Source: Candidatus Pantoea formicae (GTDB lineage Bacteria > Pseudomonadota > Gammaproteobacteria > Enterobacterales > Enterobacteriaceae). From it: a DNA stretch of 64,000 nucleotides. The stretch is from contig NZ_VWXD01000012.1 in assembly GCF_011752625.1 (NCBI RefSeq), positions 51,908 to 115,907 of the forward strand, given 5' to 3'. Positions 1 through 8,451 of this stretch are shown here, in pieces. Made by a program: the position numbers and the translations under genes. Below the pieces are notes generated by a model. The model ran no database searches. It had not been told where the DNA came from and was given only the letters and a program-made list of their open reading frames with translations. Each line of letters begins with the position of its first letter. The stretch's first letter is position 1.

Positions 1-786
1 CGCGCCCCCAACTTGATCAGAAAAATTCGACGATTCAAGCCTGATGTGACTTTGCTTTTACATTCCAGCCTTGGGTACGATATTCTTTGTGCACGACTGG
101 GCGGTTCAACGTATATTTTGCGCGATAATTTCCGTCATGATAACCCGGCTTTCAACCATTGGTTGGATAAGTATTCCATGGGTGTGGATGGCCATATCAT
201 TCAACGTAAAATGGATTTAATCAGCACTTTGGGCTGTGATGTCTCTGATATAACGATGCAGTTTCCGATAGCTATCAATAAAGCATCAGACAAGACCAGT
301 GGCCCAACGATTGGATTCCAAATGGGTGCCTCAGGGAAAAATCGCTGCTGGCCAGTTGAACATTTTTCACAATTAGCTGAGCGCATCCTTTCTGAAAACG
401 TTGATGCTAAAATTATATTAACAGGGGCGGGGCAAGATCAGCCAATTGAGCGCGCATTCTTCCAATTGCTACCTGAAAAATACCATTCTCGCGTGACCTC
501 ATACATTGGCAAAACCCGTCTTCCCGCATTGATTGAGCTTATCCATTCTATTGATGTTTTAATCACGGGTGACACAGGGCCACTGCATATTGCCATTACC
601 GCTCAGACCCCAACCGTGAGTCTGTATGTCAGTGCGAACCCGCGCCATACAGGACCCTACCAAGACTTATTGATTCATAAAACGATACGTATTGAGCCAG
701 AAGCAGGTGACGATGCCGTTTATCCGTTGCGTAAGATAAGTGTTCATAGCGTTTATGAAGCACTAAACAGTGTGATAAGAAAATAA
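1..786 (+). CDS. Glycosyltransferase family 9 (heptosyltransferase-like), 5' end outside window
   Basis: The frame is open from the first base, so the true start lies upstream and about 261 residues are visible. The C-terminal half carries the family 9 nucleotide-sugar pocket: GFQMGASGKNRCWP followed by a GDTGPLHIA motif, the counterpart of the DSGLMHIA and DTGLSHLT motifs of WaaF and WaaC. It is therefore likely to add heptose or a related sugar to lipooligosaccharide at the inner membrane. It converges on the WaaZ-like gene. Base use is more AT-rich than in hldD or waaF, as is common for exchanged LPS core genes. The exact acceptor cannot be read from sequence. Confidence 0.72.
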   Translation, partial: RAPNLIRKIRRFKPDVTLLLHSSLGYDILCARLGGSTYILRDNFRHDNPAFNHWLDKYSMGVDGHIIQRKMDLISTLGCDVSDITMQFPIAINKASDKTSGPTIGFQMGASGKNRCWPVEHFSQLAERILSENVDAKIILTGAGQDQPIERAFFQLLPEKYHSRVTSYIGKTRLPALIELIHSIDVLITGDTGPLHIAITAQTPTVSLYVSANPRHTGPYQDLLIHKTIRIEPEAGDDAVYPLRKISVHSVYEALNSVIRK

Positions 787-824
787 TCACTTCTGCCAGG
801 CAGCCATCACTGCCTGGCAAAGGG

Positions 825-1730
825 TCAATGGGGAAAAAGTAACTCAGGTGTGATTTTTTCAAACACATCTTCGCCCAGACCACTGTTTAGACAAAGATTA
901 TAAGTTTTAATCTTGGCGCGCTCTAACTCTTTACTCGCGTGGAGAAAAGCCGGTTTGATAACCTGTTCAAAATTTGATGAGAGAAAACTGGGGAGTTGAT
1001 CCCCCTCAGTTTCATAAAATCTTGGAGCAGCAAAATTATTCATATCGACGCCGGCGAGTAAAATACGATTAGCCCCTAGCCAAGCTGCAATCTGTAGCGC
1101 CCAGTATGCCACCGTTCCTGCATCGAAAATACCCTGCCGAATATCCCAAGAAAATCCCGCACGCGGTTCGGTCGGAAATAAAACAATGCCTTTTTTGTCA
1201 CGGTAGTTTCGTTCATATTCGTGTGGCATGACCTTCCCACGAAAGACCTTAAAACTCAGATCTTCAATAATCGCTAACCGACACGTTATCTCTTTTAACG
1301 CTGTGTATTTGAGAATATCATTAAGGCAATGCACGGTTGTAAACAATACCAACGCTTCATCCCTCAGAACTTCCTTTACGAGGTCAGCACGCTGCTTAAC
1401 GAATCCACGATCCACGATAACATAGTACGAAAATCTGACATTTTTACGTAAATGATAGGCGCCATTGACACCGATAAAGGTCGTTCCCGATAGCTTCTGT
1501 AAATCAAGTGTATTAACAGACGGCCCCGTGGCCAGAATGGTCATATCACCACTGGCCTTGGCACGTAGCTGATTGAGATTTACGAGGGGAACATTCTTTC
1601 CGCAGTAAGTTAATTTCTGTATTTGGTCTTCACTGGCGCGGCGAATCGCTATGTACGGCCAAAAGTTTTCATTGTGCCGCATCACTCGGGGGTGGGAATA
1701 ACGATAAAGCTGCTTAAAGATAGAAACCAT
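825..1730 (-). CDS. waaZ: WaaZ/RfaZ-like LPS core biosynthesis protein
   Basis: A 301-residue protein. From memory of the family it matches E. coli WaaZ, which is needed for a third Kdo residue on the inner core: an N-terminal ATGPS followed by IGVNGAYHL, a YYVIVDRGFVKQR stretch, and a late GVDMNNFAAPRFYE segment that parallels the GLDL...RFYDE of WaaZ. Its ATG begins immediately after the waaC TGA with no gap, so it is translated as the fourth gene of hldD-waaF-waaC. It is longer than the roughly 280-residue E. coli protein. The function is inferred from similarity and position only; a related Kdo-dependent core modification is equally possible. Confidence 0.62.
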   Translation of the reverse strand: MVSIFKQLYRYSHPRVMRHNENFWPYIAIRRASEDQIQKLTYCGKNVPLVNLNQLRAKASGDMTILATGPSVNTLDLQKLSGTTFIGVNGAYHLRKNVRFSYYVIVDRGFVKQRADLVKEVLRDEALVLFTTVHCLNDILKYTALKEITCRLAIIEDLSFKVFRGKVMPHEYERNYRDKKGIVLFPTEPRAGFSWDIRQGIFDAGTVAYWALQIAAWLGANRILLAGVDMNNFAAPRFYETEGDQLPSFLSSNFEQVIKPAFLHASKELERAKIKTYNLCLNSGLGEDVFEKITPELLFPH

Positions 1731-2693
1731 TCAGAGTAATTCCTGCAATTTTCCCATCACCTTATCGGCAGAAATTGCCTGCATAGTGCCATTTTCACCC
1801 CGAAGCTCATGCTGATTCTTGCCATAACCCCCAATCAATCCCGGATCGGTTGGACCAAATAACGTGATATTTGGACGATCGAGTGCGGCAGTCAAATGAC
1901 TTAATCCCGTGTCCACAGAGACCACGGCTCGTGCACCAGCGAGTTGCTGTGCAACTTGTTCTAATGTCAGCTTTGGCAATACTTCAACATGGTCAAATCC
2001 TTCAGCCATTCTTAGTGCTCTTTGATGCTCATGCTCTGCACCCCACGGTAATTTAATTCGCAAACCCGTGGGTTGGACTAATTCAATCAGTTCGCGCCAG
2101 TGTGCCTCTGGCCAATGCTTGTTATCGCGCGTTGTTGCGTGTAGGAACACCAAATACTGGTGGGCATCCTCTGGCAGTGTGGCAAGGAAATGGCTGGCAA
2201 TCGCGTAATCGCCTTGCGTAGCGGGTTTCTCATAGCCAAGGCTTTTCGCAAACAGTTCACGCGTGCGTTCAACGGCGTGCTGCTGTTTATTGATTTCATG
2301 GCGTTTGTCATACCACCAGCTGGCAAACGGCTCGCGCGCACTGCGGCTGTCTTGCCCATGCTTTACGCCCTTTGCTAATCGCGTGACCAGCGCTGCGCTT
2401 TTGATGAGCCCTTGTGCATCGACCACCACATCATAGTCACGCGATTGCAGGCCGCGCTTGAACAACACACGCTCTTCACGCTGCTGGCTGCCAAACCAAT
2501 GTTTGCGCCAGCGACGAATCGCTACTGGCAGCACTTTGTCTACCGCGGGATGCCAGCTGGGGATCTGAGCAAAATTCTCTTCCACCACCCAGTCAAAACG
2601 GATGTCAGGGATCGCCTGCATGGCATCAGTGAGCGCCGGTAACGTATGCAGCACGTCTCCCATAGAGGAAGTTTTAACGATTAAAACGTGCAT
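1731..2693 (-). CDS. waaC: Lipopolysaccharide heptosyltransferase I (WaaC/RfaC)
   Basis: WaaC adds the first L-glycero-D-manno-heptose from ADP-heptose to Kdo2-lipid A on the cytoplasmic face of the inner membrane. The 320-residue protein has the family 9 start MHVLIVKTSSMGDVLHTLPA, the FLHATTRDNKHWPE donor-domain segment and the VDTGLSHLTAAL sugar-nucleotide motif followed by LFGPTDPGLIGGYG. Length is standard. It begins 2 bases after the waaF stop and abuts the WaaZ-like gene, consistent with one transcript from the hldD promoter. Confidence 0.96.
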   Translation of the reverse strand: MHVLIVKTSSMGDVLHTLPALTDAMQAIPDIRFDWVVEENFAQIPSWHPAVDKVLPVAIRRWRKHWFGSQQREERVLFKRGLQSRDYDVVVDAQGLIKSAALVTRLAKGVKHGQDSRSAREPFASWWYDKRHEINKQQHAVERTRELFAKSLGYEKPATQGDYAIASHFLATLPEDAHQYLVFLHATTRDNKHWPEAHWRELIELVQPTGLRIKLPWGAEHEHQRALRMAEGFDHVEVLPKLTLEQVAQQLAGARAVVSVDTGLSHLTAALDRPNITLFGPTDPGLIGGYGKNQHELRGENGTMQAISADKVMGKLQELL

Positions 2694-2695
2694 GA

Positions 2696-3739
2696 CTACT
2701 CCTGCACCGGATGCAGCAGCGCGCTCAGTTCTTGATGAACTCGAGCAGGCTGAATATCAATTAAACTTTGGTGATACCCTTCTTCAGCATCACCTTTACG
2801 CACTTTGTGATAGCCAGTGATTAAGCGGATAACACGCGCATGGTGGGATAATGGCGGCGTAAAATCAGGGCTGCTTGGGCCATATAAAGCCACTAATGGA
2901 CGATTCAACGCGGCAGCAATATGCATTAACCCTGAATCATTGCTGACGACCGCAGCACAGTGGGCAATCAAAATTACCGCCTGTTCTAATTGCGTATCAC
3001 CCGCCAGATTCTTGCAGTGAGCACGCGCCGAATCAGAGAGGGTTTGCACAATGGTGTCGCCAGTCTCGCGATCTTTCGCTGAACCGAACAACACCACCTG
3101 ATAACCTTCGCCAATCAGTTGTTCAGCAAGGGCTGCATAATGGTAGTGTGGCCAGCGCTTTGCCGGACCAAATTCTGCGCCAGGGCAGAAGCCGATCACA
3201 GGACGGTCGGCAGACAGCGAAAATTGCGCGGCTGTCATGCGTTTCTCATCCTCTTCTACGCGCAGCTGCGGCCATAACAGCGGCTGAGGCAACTGTTGTG
3301 CAGCAGAAACGGGCTTATCGTATCCGAGTGCCACATAACGCTCCACCATCAGTGGAAATGCGGGCTTATCCAACACACGGATATCATTCAGCAAGCCGTA
3401 GCGCATCTCACCACGCCAACCGACGCGGCGTTTTATCCCAGCAAAAAAAGGCACCAGCGCCGATTTAAAGGAGTTTGGCAGGACGTAAGCCCGGTCGTAA
3501 CCACTGGATTTGAGGGATTTCCCCAAACGACGCCGCTCGCCTAAGGCCAGCGCACCATGTCCCAGCGGCATCGACAATGCCTGGTTCACTTCGGGCATGC
3601 GTGACAATAAAGGCCGGCACCAAGCCGGCGCCATCACATCAATCACAGCATCCGGGTGCTCTGCCTTGAGCGTGCGATAGAGACTTTGCGACATCATCAT
3701 ATCGCCGACCCAAGAAGGGCCAATTACCAGAATTTTCAT
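2696..3739 (-). CDS. waaF: ADP-heptose--LPS heptosyltransferase II (WaaF/RfaF)
   Basis: WaaF adds the second heptose of the inner core. The 347-residue product opens with MKILVIGPSWVGDMMMSQSL, has IGFCPGAEFGPAKRWP in the middle, and carries the VSNDSGLMHIAAALNRP donor motif followed by ALYGPSSPDFTPPL. Length and motifs fit the E. coli protein. It follows hldD by 17 bases and precedes waaC by 2, the classic hldD-waaF-waaC order. With HldD upstream, this operon both makes and uses ADP-L,D-heptose. Confidence 0.97.
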   Translation of the reverse strand: MKILVIGPSWVGDMMMSQSLYRTLKAEHPDAVIDVMAPAWCRPLLSRMPEVNQALSMPLGHGALALGERRRLGKSLKSSGYDRAYVLPNSFKSALVPFFAGIKRRVGWRGEMRYGLLNDIRVLDKPAFPLMVERYVALGYDKPVSAAQQLPQPLLWPQLRVEEDEKRMTAAQFSLSADRPVIGFCPGAEFGPAKRWPHYHYAALAEQLIGEGYQVVLFGSAKDRETGDTIVQTLSDSARAHCKNLAGDTQLEQAVILIAHCAAVVSNDSGLMHIAAALNRPLVALYGPSSPDFTPPLSHHARVIRLITGYHKVRKGDAEEGYHQSLIDIQPARVHQELSALLHPVQE

Positions 3740-3756
3740 CGCTGGTGCCGGTTTCC

Positions 3757-4689
3757 TTATGCGTTACGATTCAGCCAAGCCATGTATTCACCCACACCCT
3801 GTGCGACGGTTTTGAAAGGCTTGTCGTAGCCAGCCGCACGCAGATTCGTCAGGTCAGCCTGGGTAAAGGCCTGATAGCGACCTTTCAGCTTATCTGGGAA
3901 GGGAATGTACTCAATCTGGCCTTTCTGGTGGAACTTCAGCACCGCATCCGCCACTTCCTGGAAGGATTCGGCACGACCCGTACCGCAGTTGTAAATACCG
4001 GAAACCCCGTTCTCCCAGCACCACAGATTGACGGCAACCACATCATCAACGTGGATGAAGTCACGTCGGAAATCGTCGCTACCTTCGAACAGTTTTGGAT
4101 TTTCACCCGCGCTGATTTGCGTATTAAGGTGGAAGGCTACGCTCGCCATGCTGCCTTTGTGGCCCTCACGCGGTCCATAAACGTTGAAGTAACGGAAACC
4201 ACACACCGGTGAATCTGCTTCTGGCAGGATCTGGCGCACGTAGTGGTCAAACAGCATTTTGGAGTAACCGTAGACGTTCAGCGGCTCTTCGTACTGGCGT
4301 TCTTCAATAAAGTTCTCGTTGCGGCCGCCGTAGGTGGCTGCTGAAGAGGCATAAAGGAAGGGAATTTCGCGTTCCAGACAGAAATGCAGCAAATCTTTAG
4401 AGTACTGATAGTTGTTATCCATCATGTACTTGCCATCCCACTCGGTGGTCGCTGAGCAGGCACCTTCATGGAATACCGCTTCAATCGGACCCAGATCTTC
4501 ACCGGACATGATGTAAGAGAGGAATTCCTCTTTATCCATGTAATCGGCGATATCCAGATCGGCGAGATTCACGAATTTAGTGCCATCTTTCAGATTATCC
4601 ACGACCAGGATATCGGTATGACCGCGATCGTTCAGCGCTTTAACAATGTTGCTGCCAATCATGCCAGCGCCACCGGTTACGATAATCAT
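3757..4689 (-). CDS. hldD: ADP-L-glycero-D-manno-heptose 6-epimerase
   Basis: HldD (RfaD, HtrM) inverts C6 of ADP-D,D-heptose to give the ADP-L,D-heptose used by WaaC and WaaF. The 310-residue protein is an extended short-chain dehydrogenase: an N-terminal GGAGMIGSNIV dinucleotide-binding loop, a SSAATYGG segment, and the catalytic YGYSK (YxxxK) near residue 140, then GFRYFNVYGPREGHKGSMAS. It starts the leftward operon and diverges from kbl. E. coli hldD has a heat-shock promoter; I see no convincing sigma-32 site here, but an extended -10 for sigma-70 lies upstream. Confidence 0.97.
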   Translation of the reverse strand: MIIVTGGAGMIGSNIVKALNDRGHTDILVVDNLKDGTKFVNLADLDIADYMDKEEFLSYIMSGEDLGPIEAVFHEGACSATTEWDGKYMMDNNYQYSKDLLHFCLEREIPFLYASSAATYGGRNENFIEERQYEEPLNVYGYSKMLFDHYVRQILPEADSPVCGFRYFNVYGPREGHKGSMASVAFHLNTQISAGENPKLFEGSDDFRRDFIHVDDVVAVNLWCWENGVSGIYNCGTGRAESFQEVADAVLKFHQKGQIEYIPFPDKLKGRYQAFTQADLTNLRAAGYDKPFKTVAQGVGEYMAWLNRNA

Positions 4690-4713
4690 ATGCTTTGCCT
4701 TTAAACAGTTGGG

Positions 4714-4732
4714 GTGAAACAGGAGGTTTCAC
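4714..4732 (-). promoter_or_regulatory. Inverted repeat in the hldD leader
   Basis: GTGAAAC, five bases, then GTTTCAC makes a perfect 7-bp inverted repeat 25 to 43 bases upstream of the hldD start. It lies between the likely -10 element and the ribosome binding site, so it would fold in the mRNA leader or serve as an operator. No function is known to me. Confidence 0.4.
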
Positions 4733-4747
4733 GCGCTAATGCCTTAC

Positions 4748-4756
4748 ATCATAACA
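4748..4756 (-). promoter_or_regulatory. Probable extended -10 promoter of hldD
   Basis: Reading leftward, the sequence TGTTATGAT fits an extended -10 (TGnTATAAT) about 60 bases upstream of the hldD ATG. It would start the hldD-waaF-waaC-waaZ transcript upstream of the 4714-4732 hairpin. A good -35 is not obvious, which extended -10 promoters tolerate. Confidence 0.4.
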
Positions 4757-4920
4757 TTTCAGCCCGAGACAGGCAGCCAGATGACTCCGCAACCGCTGCA
4801 CAAATTGCAATCATCGCGTGAACTATGCTGCAAAACTGAGATTTGTCTGGCGGAAATGTCGGCACGATGCTTTTTGATCAGTAATATGTGCCAAAATTTT
4901 GCTATCTGAGGAGCAGAATC

Positions 4921-6129
4921 ATGTCCAGTCAGTTTTATTCGCAAATCCGTCAACAGCTTGAGACAACGCGTCAGGACGGATTGTTCAAACAAGAACGCAC
5001 TATTACGTCGGCTCAGCAGGCGGAAATCAACGTCGCGCATAGTCCCCCCGTGATTAACTTCTGTGCCAATAACTACCTTGGCTTAGCCAATCATCCTGCG
5101 CTCATTCAGGCAGCCAAAGAGGGCATGGATTCGCACGGCTTTGGCATGGCCTCGGTCCGCTTTATCTGCGGCACCCAGGATATTCATCAGCAGTTAGAAC
5201 ACAAGTTGGCTGAATTTCTGGGAATGGAAGATGCCATTCTGTTCTCCTCCTGCTTTGACGCCAACGGTGGCTTGTTTGAGACGCTACTGAGTGCGGAAGA
5301 CGCCATCATTTCTGATGCCCTGAATCATGCTTCGATTATTGACGGCGTGCGCCTGTGCAAAGCCCAGCGTTATCGCTATGCCAATAACGATATGCATGAG
5401 CTGCGTGCCCGCCTACAGGAAGCCCGTGATAAAGGGGCTCGCCATATCCTGATCGCCACTGACGGTGTGTTCTCAATGGATGGGGTCATCGCTAACCTTC
5501 AGGGCATTTGCGATTTAGCCGATGAATTTGGCGCGCTGGTGATGGTGGATGATTCCCATGCCGTTGGCTTTGTGGGGGCCGCTGGACGTGGGACACACGA
5601 ATATTGTGGCGTCATGGATCGCGTCGATATCCTTACCGGGACTTTAGGCAAAGCATTAGGCGGTGCTTCTGGCGGTTACGTGGCAGCGAAAAAAGAGGTT
5701 GTCGAGTGGCTACGTCAGCGGTCACGTCCTTACCTGTTTTCCAACTCATTGGCACCCGCCATTGTTGCCGCGTCTCTACGCGTCCTGGATTTGCTGAGTG
5801 AAGGAGACGGCTTACGCCAGCGTCTCTGGGATAACGCCCGCTTCTTCCGTGAGAAAATGACCGCTGCAGGTTTCACCCTGGCGGGGGCCGATCACGCCAT
5901 TATTCCTGTGATGTTGGGTGACGCGAAAGTCGCACAACAGTTTGCCAGTTTGCTGCAACAGGAAGGTATTTATGTCACCGGTTTCTTTTATCCCGTTGTA
6001 CCTCAGGGACAAGCACGTATTCGCACGCAGATCTCCGCTGGGCATACGCAGGCACAACTCGAGCATGCCGTTGCCGCCTTTACGCGTATTGGACAACAGC
6101 TGGGCGTGATTGCAGGAGCAGAGAAATGA
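4921..6129 (+). CDS. kbl: Glycine C-acetyltransferase (2-amino-3-ketobutyrate CoA ligase)
   Basis: Kbl is a PLP enzyme that cleaves 2-amino-3-ketobutyrate with CoA to glycine and acetyl-CoA, the second step of threonine degradation. I take the ATG at 4921 (MSSQFYSQ), 402 residues, because GAGGAG sits just upstream and the family starts here; an in-frame ATG at 4888 is less likely. Visible motifs are NFCANNYLGLANHP, MVDDSHAVGF and GTLGKALGG, which holds the PLP lysine. It overlaps tdh by an ATGA, so the two are translationally coupled as in E. coli. Confidence 0.97.
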   Translation: MSSQFYSQIRQQLETTRQDGLFKQERTITSAQQAEINVAHSPPVINFCANNYLGLANHPALIQAAKEGMDSHGFGMASVRFICGTQDIHQQLEHKLAEFLGMEDAILFSSCFDANGGLFETLLSAEDAIISDALNHASIIDGVRLCKAQRYRYANNDMHELRARLQEARDKGARHILIATDGVFSMDGVIANLQGICDLADEFGALVMVDDSHAVGFVGAAGRGTHEYCGVMDRVDILTGTLGKALGGASGGYVAAKKEVVEWLRQRSRPYLFSNSLAPAIVAASLRVLDLLSEGDGLRQRLWDNARFFREKMTAAGFTLAGADHAIIPVMLGDAKVAQQFASLLQQEGIYVTGFFYPVVPQGQARIRTQISAGHTQAQLEHAVAAFTRIGQQLGVIAGAEK

Positions 6130-7154
6130 AGGCACTTGCCAAGCTTAAAGCAGAAGAAGGGATCTGGATGGTAAAGGATGCCCCCATCCCAGAACCTGGT
6201 CATAACGACCTACTGATCAAAATCCGCAAAACGGCAATCTGCGGCACTGATGTGCATATTTATAACTGGGATGACTGGTCGCGCAAAACCATCCCCGTTC
6301 CAATGATCACTGGCCATGAATATGTGGGCGAAGTGGTGGGAATGGGTGAAGAGGTGAGAGGTTTTTCATTGGGCGATCGCGTATCAGGTGAAGGCCACAT
6401 CACTTGCGGCCACTGTCGAAACTGTCGCGCCGGACGTACTCATCTCTGTCGCAACACCGTGGGGGTGGGCGTCAATCGTCAGGGTTGTTTCGCCGAATAT
6501 CTGGTGATTCCGGCCTATAACGCTTTCAAAATTCCTGACAATATCTCCGACGAACTGGCCGCGATTTTCGATCCCTTCGGTAACGCCGTGCATACTGCGC
6601 TGTCCTTCGATTTGGTCGGTGAAGATGTCTTGATCTCTGGCGCAGGGCCGATTGGCATCATGGCTGCAGCCGTATGCAAACATGTCGGCGCGCGCAATGT
6701 GGTGATTACAGATATCAACGAATACCGGCTGGGGCTGGCGCGCCAAATGGGTGTGACGCGCGCGGTCAATGTGGCGCAGGAGAATTTGCGTGATGTGATG
6801 GCCGAATTAGCCATGACGGAAGGCTTCGATGTGGGGCTGGAGATGTCCGGTGCACCACCCGCATTCCGAACGTTGCTGGAAGTGATGAACCACGGTGGCC
6901 GCATCGCCTTGCTGGGTATTCCACCGGGCGAAATGGCAATCGACTGGAATCAAGTGATCTTTAAAGGATTGTTCATTAAAGGCATTTATGGCCGGGAGAT
7001 GTTTGAAACCTGGTACAAGATGGCGGCACTGATTCAATCAGGCCTTGATCTCACACCGATCATCACGCATCGCTATCACATTGATGAATTCCAGCAGGGA
7101 TTTGACGAGATGCGTTCTGGACGATCTGGAAAAGTGGTATTGAGCTGGGATTAA
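6126..7154 (+). CDS. tdh: L-threonine 3-dehydrogenase
   Basis: Tdh oxidises L-threonine to 2-amino-3-ketobutyrate with NAD+, feeding Kbl. The 342-residue protein is a zinc-dependent medium-chain dehydrogenase: catalytic zinc ligands in CGTDVHIYNW and GHEYVGEV, a four-cysteine structural zinc loop in CGHCRNCRAGRTHLC, and a GAGPIGIMAAA NAD-binding turn. Its ATG overlaps the kbl stop by four bases. A hairpin terminator follows immediately. Confidence 0.97.
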   Translation: MKALAKLKAEEGIWMVKDAPIPEPGHNDLLIKIRKTAICGTDVHIYNWDDWSRKTIPVPMITGHEYVGEVVGMGEEVRGFSLGDRVSGEGHITCGHCRNCRAGRTHLCRNTVGVGVNRQGCFAEYLVIPAYNAFKIPDNISDELAAIFDPFGNAVHTALSFDLVGEDVLISGAGPIGIMAAAVCKHVGARNVVITDINEYRLGLARQMGVTRAVNVAQENLRDVMAELAMTEGFDVGLEMSGAPPAFRTLLEVMNHGGRIALLGIPPGEMAIDWNQVIFKGLFIKGIYGREMFETWYKMAALIQSGLDLTPIITHRYHIDEFQQGFDEMRSGRSGKVVLSWD

Positions 7155-7161
7155 TGTCTGT

Positions 7162-7180
7162 GGGGGAATGCAATTCCCCC
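7162..7180. terminator. Hairpin terminator between convergent tdh and glycosyltransferase gene
   Basis: GGGGGAAT, loop GCA, ATTCCCCC forms an 8-bp perfect stem, followed on the plus strand by CTATTTCC. It sits between the ends of tdh and the leftward gene at 7188 and may serve both, although the U-tract is weak in either direction. Confidence 0.7.
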
Positions 7181-7187
7181 CTATTTC

Positions 7188-8285
7188 CTATATCAATGCC
7201 AGGTACTGCTGACAGATTGCCGCAGTATCAAATTCTGCAAAGGCATCCTCTGGCAATCGCGGTGGGTGCTGATAAATATCCTGCATTTTCTCCGCCAGAG
7301 ATTCAGGATTAAGCGCCGATAAGCCACGCGCTAATTCACCCTGTAACAACCATTCTGGGCCGCCCGGACAAAGGGTACTCACCACTGGCGTACCGCACAA
7401 TATTGCTTCAATCAGTACGTTACCAAAACCTTCACTGTCCGAACTGACAATCAACATTTCCGCTCGACTAATCCATGCGTATGGATTCAGGGTGAAGCCT
7501 TGGAAAATCACTCGGTCAGCAATGCCTAACTCCTGCGCTTGCGCTTCAAGCGACGCTTTACGCTGTGGTGAACCTTGCCCTAATAACACCAAAGGCAGTT
7601 GAATGTGACTTAATGCATAGGCCTTGAGCAGGCGGTCATGCCGTTTAGTTTCGTGGAAACGCCCTACATGAACCAAAAATCCCGTTGAGGGTACTTCGGC
7701 GAATTCGGCAGCTTGTTGCCGGATGTGAGTGATATCGAACGGATTACCTATTACAGCTTCACGCGAAGGCTGCACTGCAAAAGCCGACTTAAGGTCTTCC
7801 AACACCGCTGGCGATACGCCAATGACGTTGCGTCCCTGATACACTTGCTGAATCTTACGTGCCTTCAGCCAGCGTGACATCCCAGTGCGGTGTCCCAGAT
7901 AAGAAGCCGAAAATACGCCGTGCAGGCAGAACCACGTTTTTTCAGGCGAGAGTGCCCGGCAACGACGTACGATACGGTCGGTTTTATGCAAGTGTGAAAC
8001 AGCCAGATCAAACGCACCCGCCTCTTTTTCCGCTTTCCTTACCGCAGCATCCAGCAAACGCGCACGTCGGCTGAGTTCAGTCAGTTTGCGCCATGGCTTG
8101 CGATTGCTGTCCTGAATCACCTGATAATCCACACCTTGTGGTAGGGGATACTCGCAGACCTTGCGTAAGGAAAAGAGTGAGACGCGATGCCCCTGCGCCA
8201 GCATACCGGCCACCAAAGTCAGCACCACTTTCTCGGCGCCGCCGCCCGGTAAACCATCAATCACCATGAGTATGCGTTTTGACAA
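7188..8285 (-). CDS. Glycosyltransferase family 4, LPS core (WabH-like)
   Basis: A 365-residue GT-B enzyme. It opens with SKRILMVIDGLPGGGAEKVV (family 4 N-terminal loop), has FLVHVGRFHETKRHDRLLKA in the linker, and ends with the SDSEGFGNVLIEAILCGTPVV donor motif (EGFGNVLIEA, the EX7E element). The chosen start is a TTG behind AGGTAGGACA; no ATG fits the family's N-terminus. A polysaccharide deacetylase gene diverges from it, which mirrors Klebsiella WabH (GlcNAc transferase) and WabN (deacetylase). That pairing is the basis for the WabH-like label; the donor sugar is inferred. Confidence 0.72.
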   Translation of the reverse strand: MSKRILMVIDGLPGGGAEKVVLTLVAGMLAQGHRVSLFSLRKVCEYPLPQGVDYQVIQDSNRKPWRKLTELSRRARLLDAAVRKAEKEAGAFDLAVSHLHKTDRIVRRCRALSPEKTWFCLHGVFSASYLGHRTGMSRWLKARKIQQVYQGRNVIGVSPAVLEDLKSAFAVQPSREAVIGNPFDITHIRQQAAEFAEVPSTGFLVHVGRFHETKRHDRLLKAYALSHIQLPLVLLGQGSPQRKASLEAQAQELGIADRVIFQGFTLNPYAWISRAEMLIVSSDSEGFGNVLIEAILCGTPVVSTLCPGGPEWLLQGELARGLSALNPESLAEKMQDIYQHPPRLPEDAFAEFDTAAICQQYLALI

Positions 8286-8451
8286 AATGTCCTACCTGTC
8301 AGTTTGAAAAGCGGATTAATACCCGTTACATGTAGAGAATTTTACCGCATTTTAACCACAATTTTCGCCTGTTTGCTGCCGTGGCAAATAGTTTTGCGTC
8401 ACTGAAGGGCACAGCGTAACATGGCGATTTTATTGGCTTCAGGCGGCGAAT

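Noticed and set aside
4690..4920. Heat-shock (sigma-32) promoter of hldD
   Set aside because: Expected from E. coli, but no convincing CTTGAA/CCCCAT pair is visible at the right spacing.
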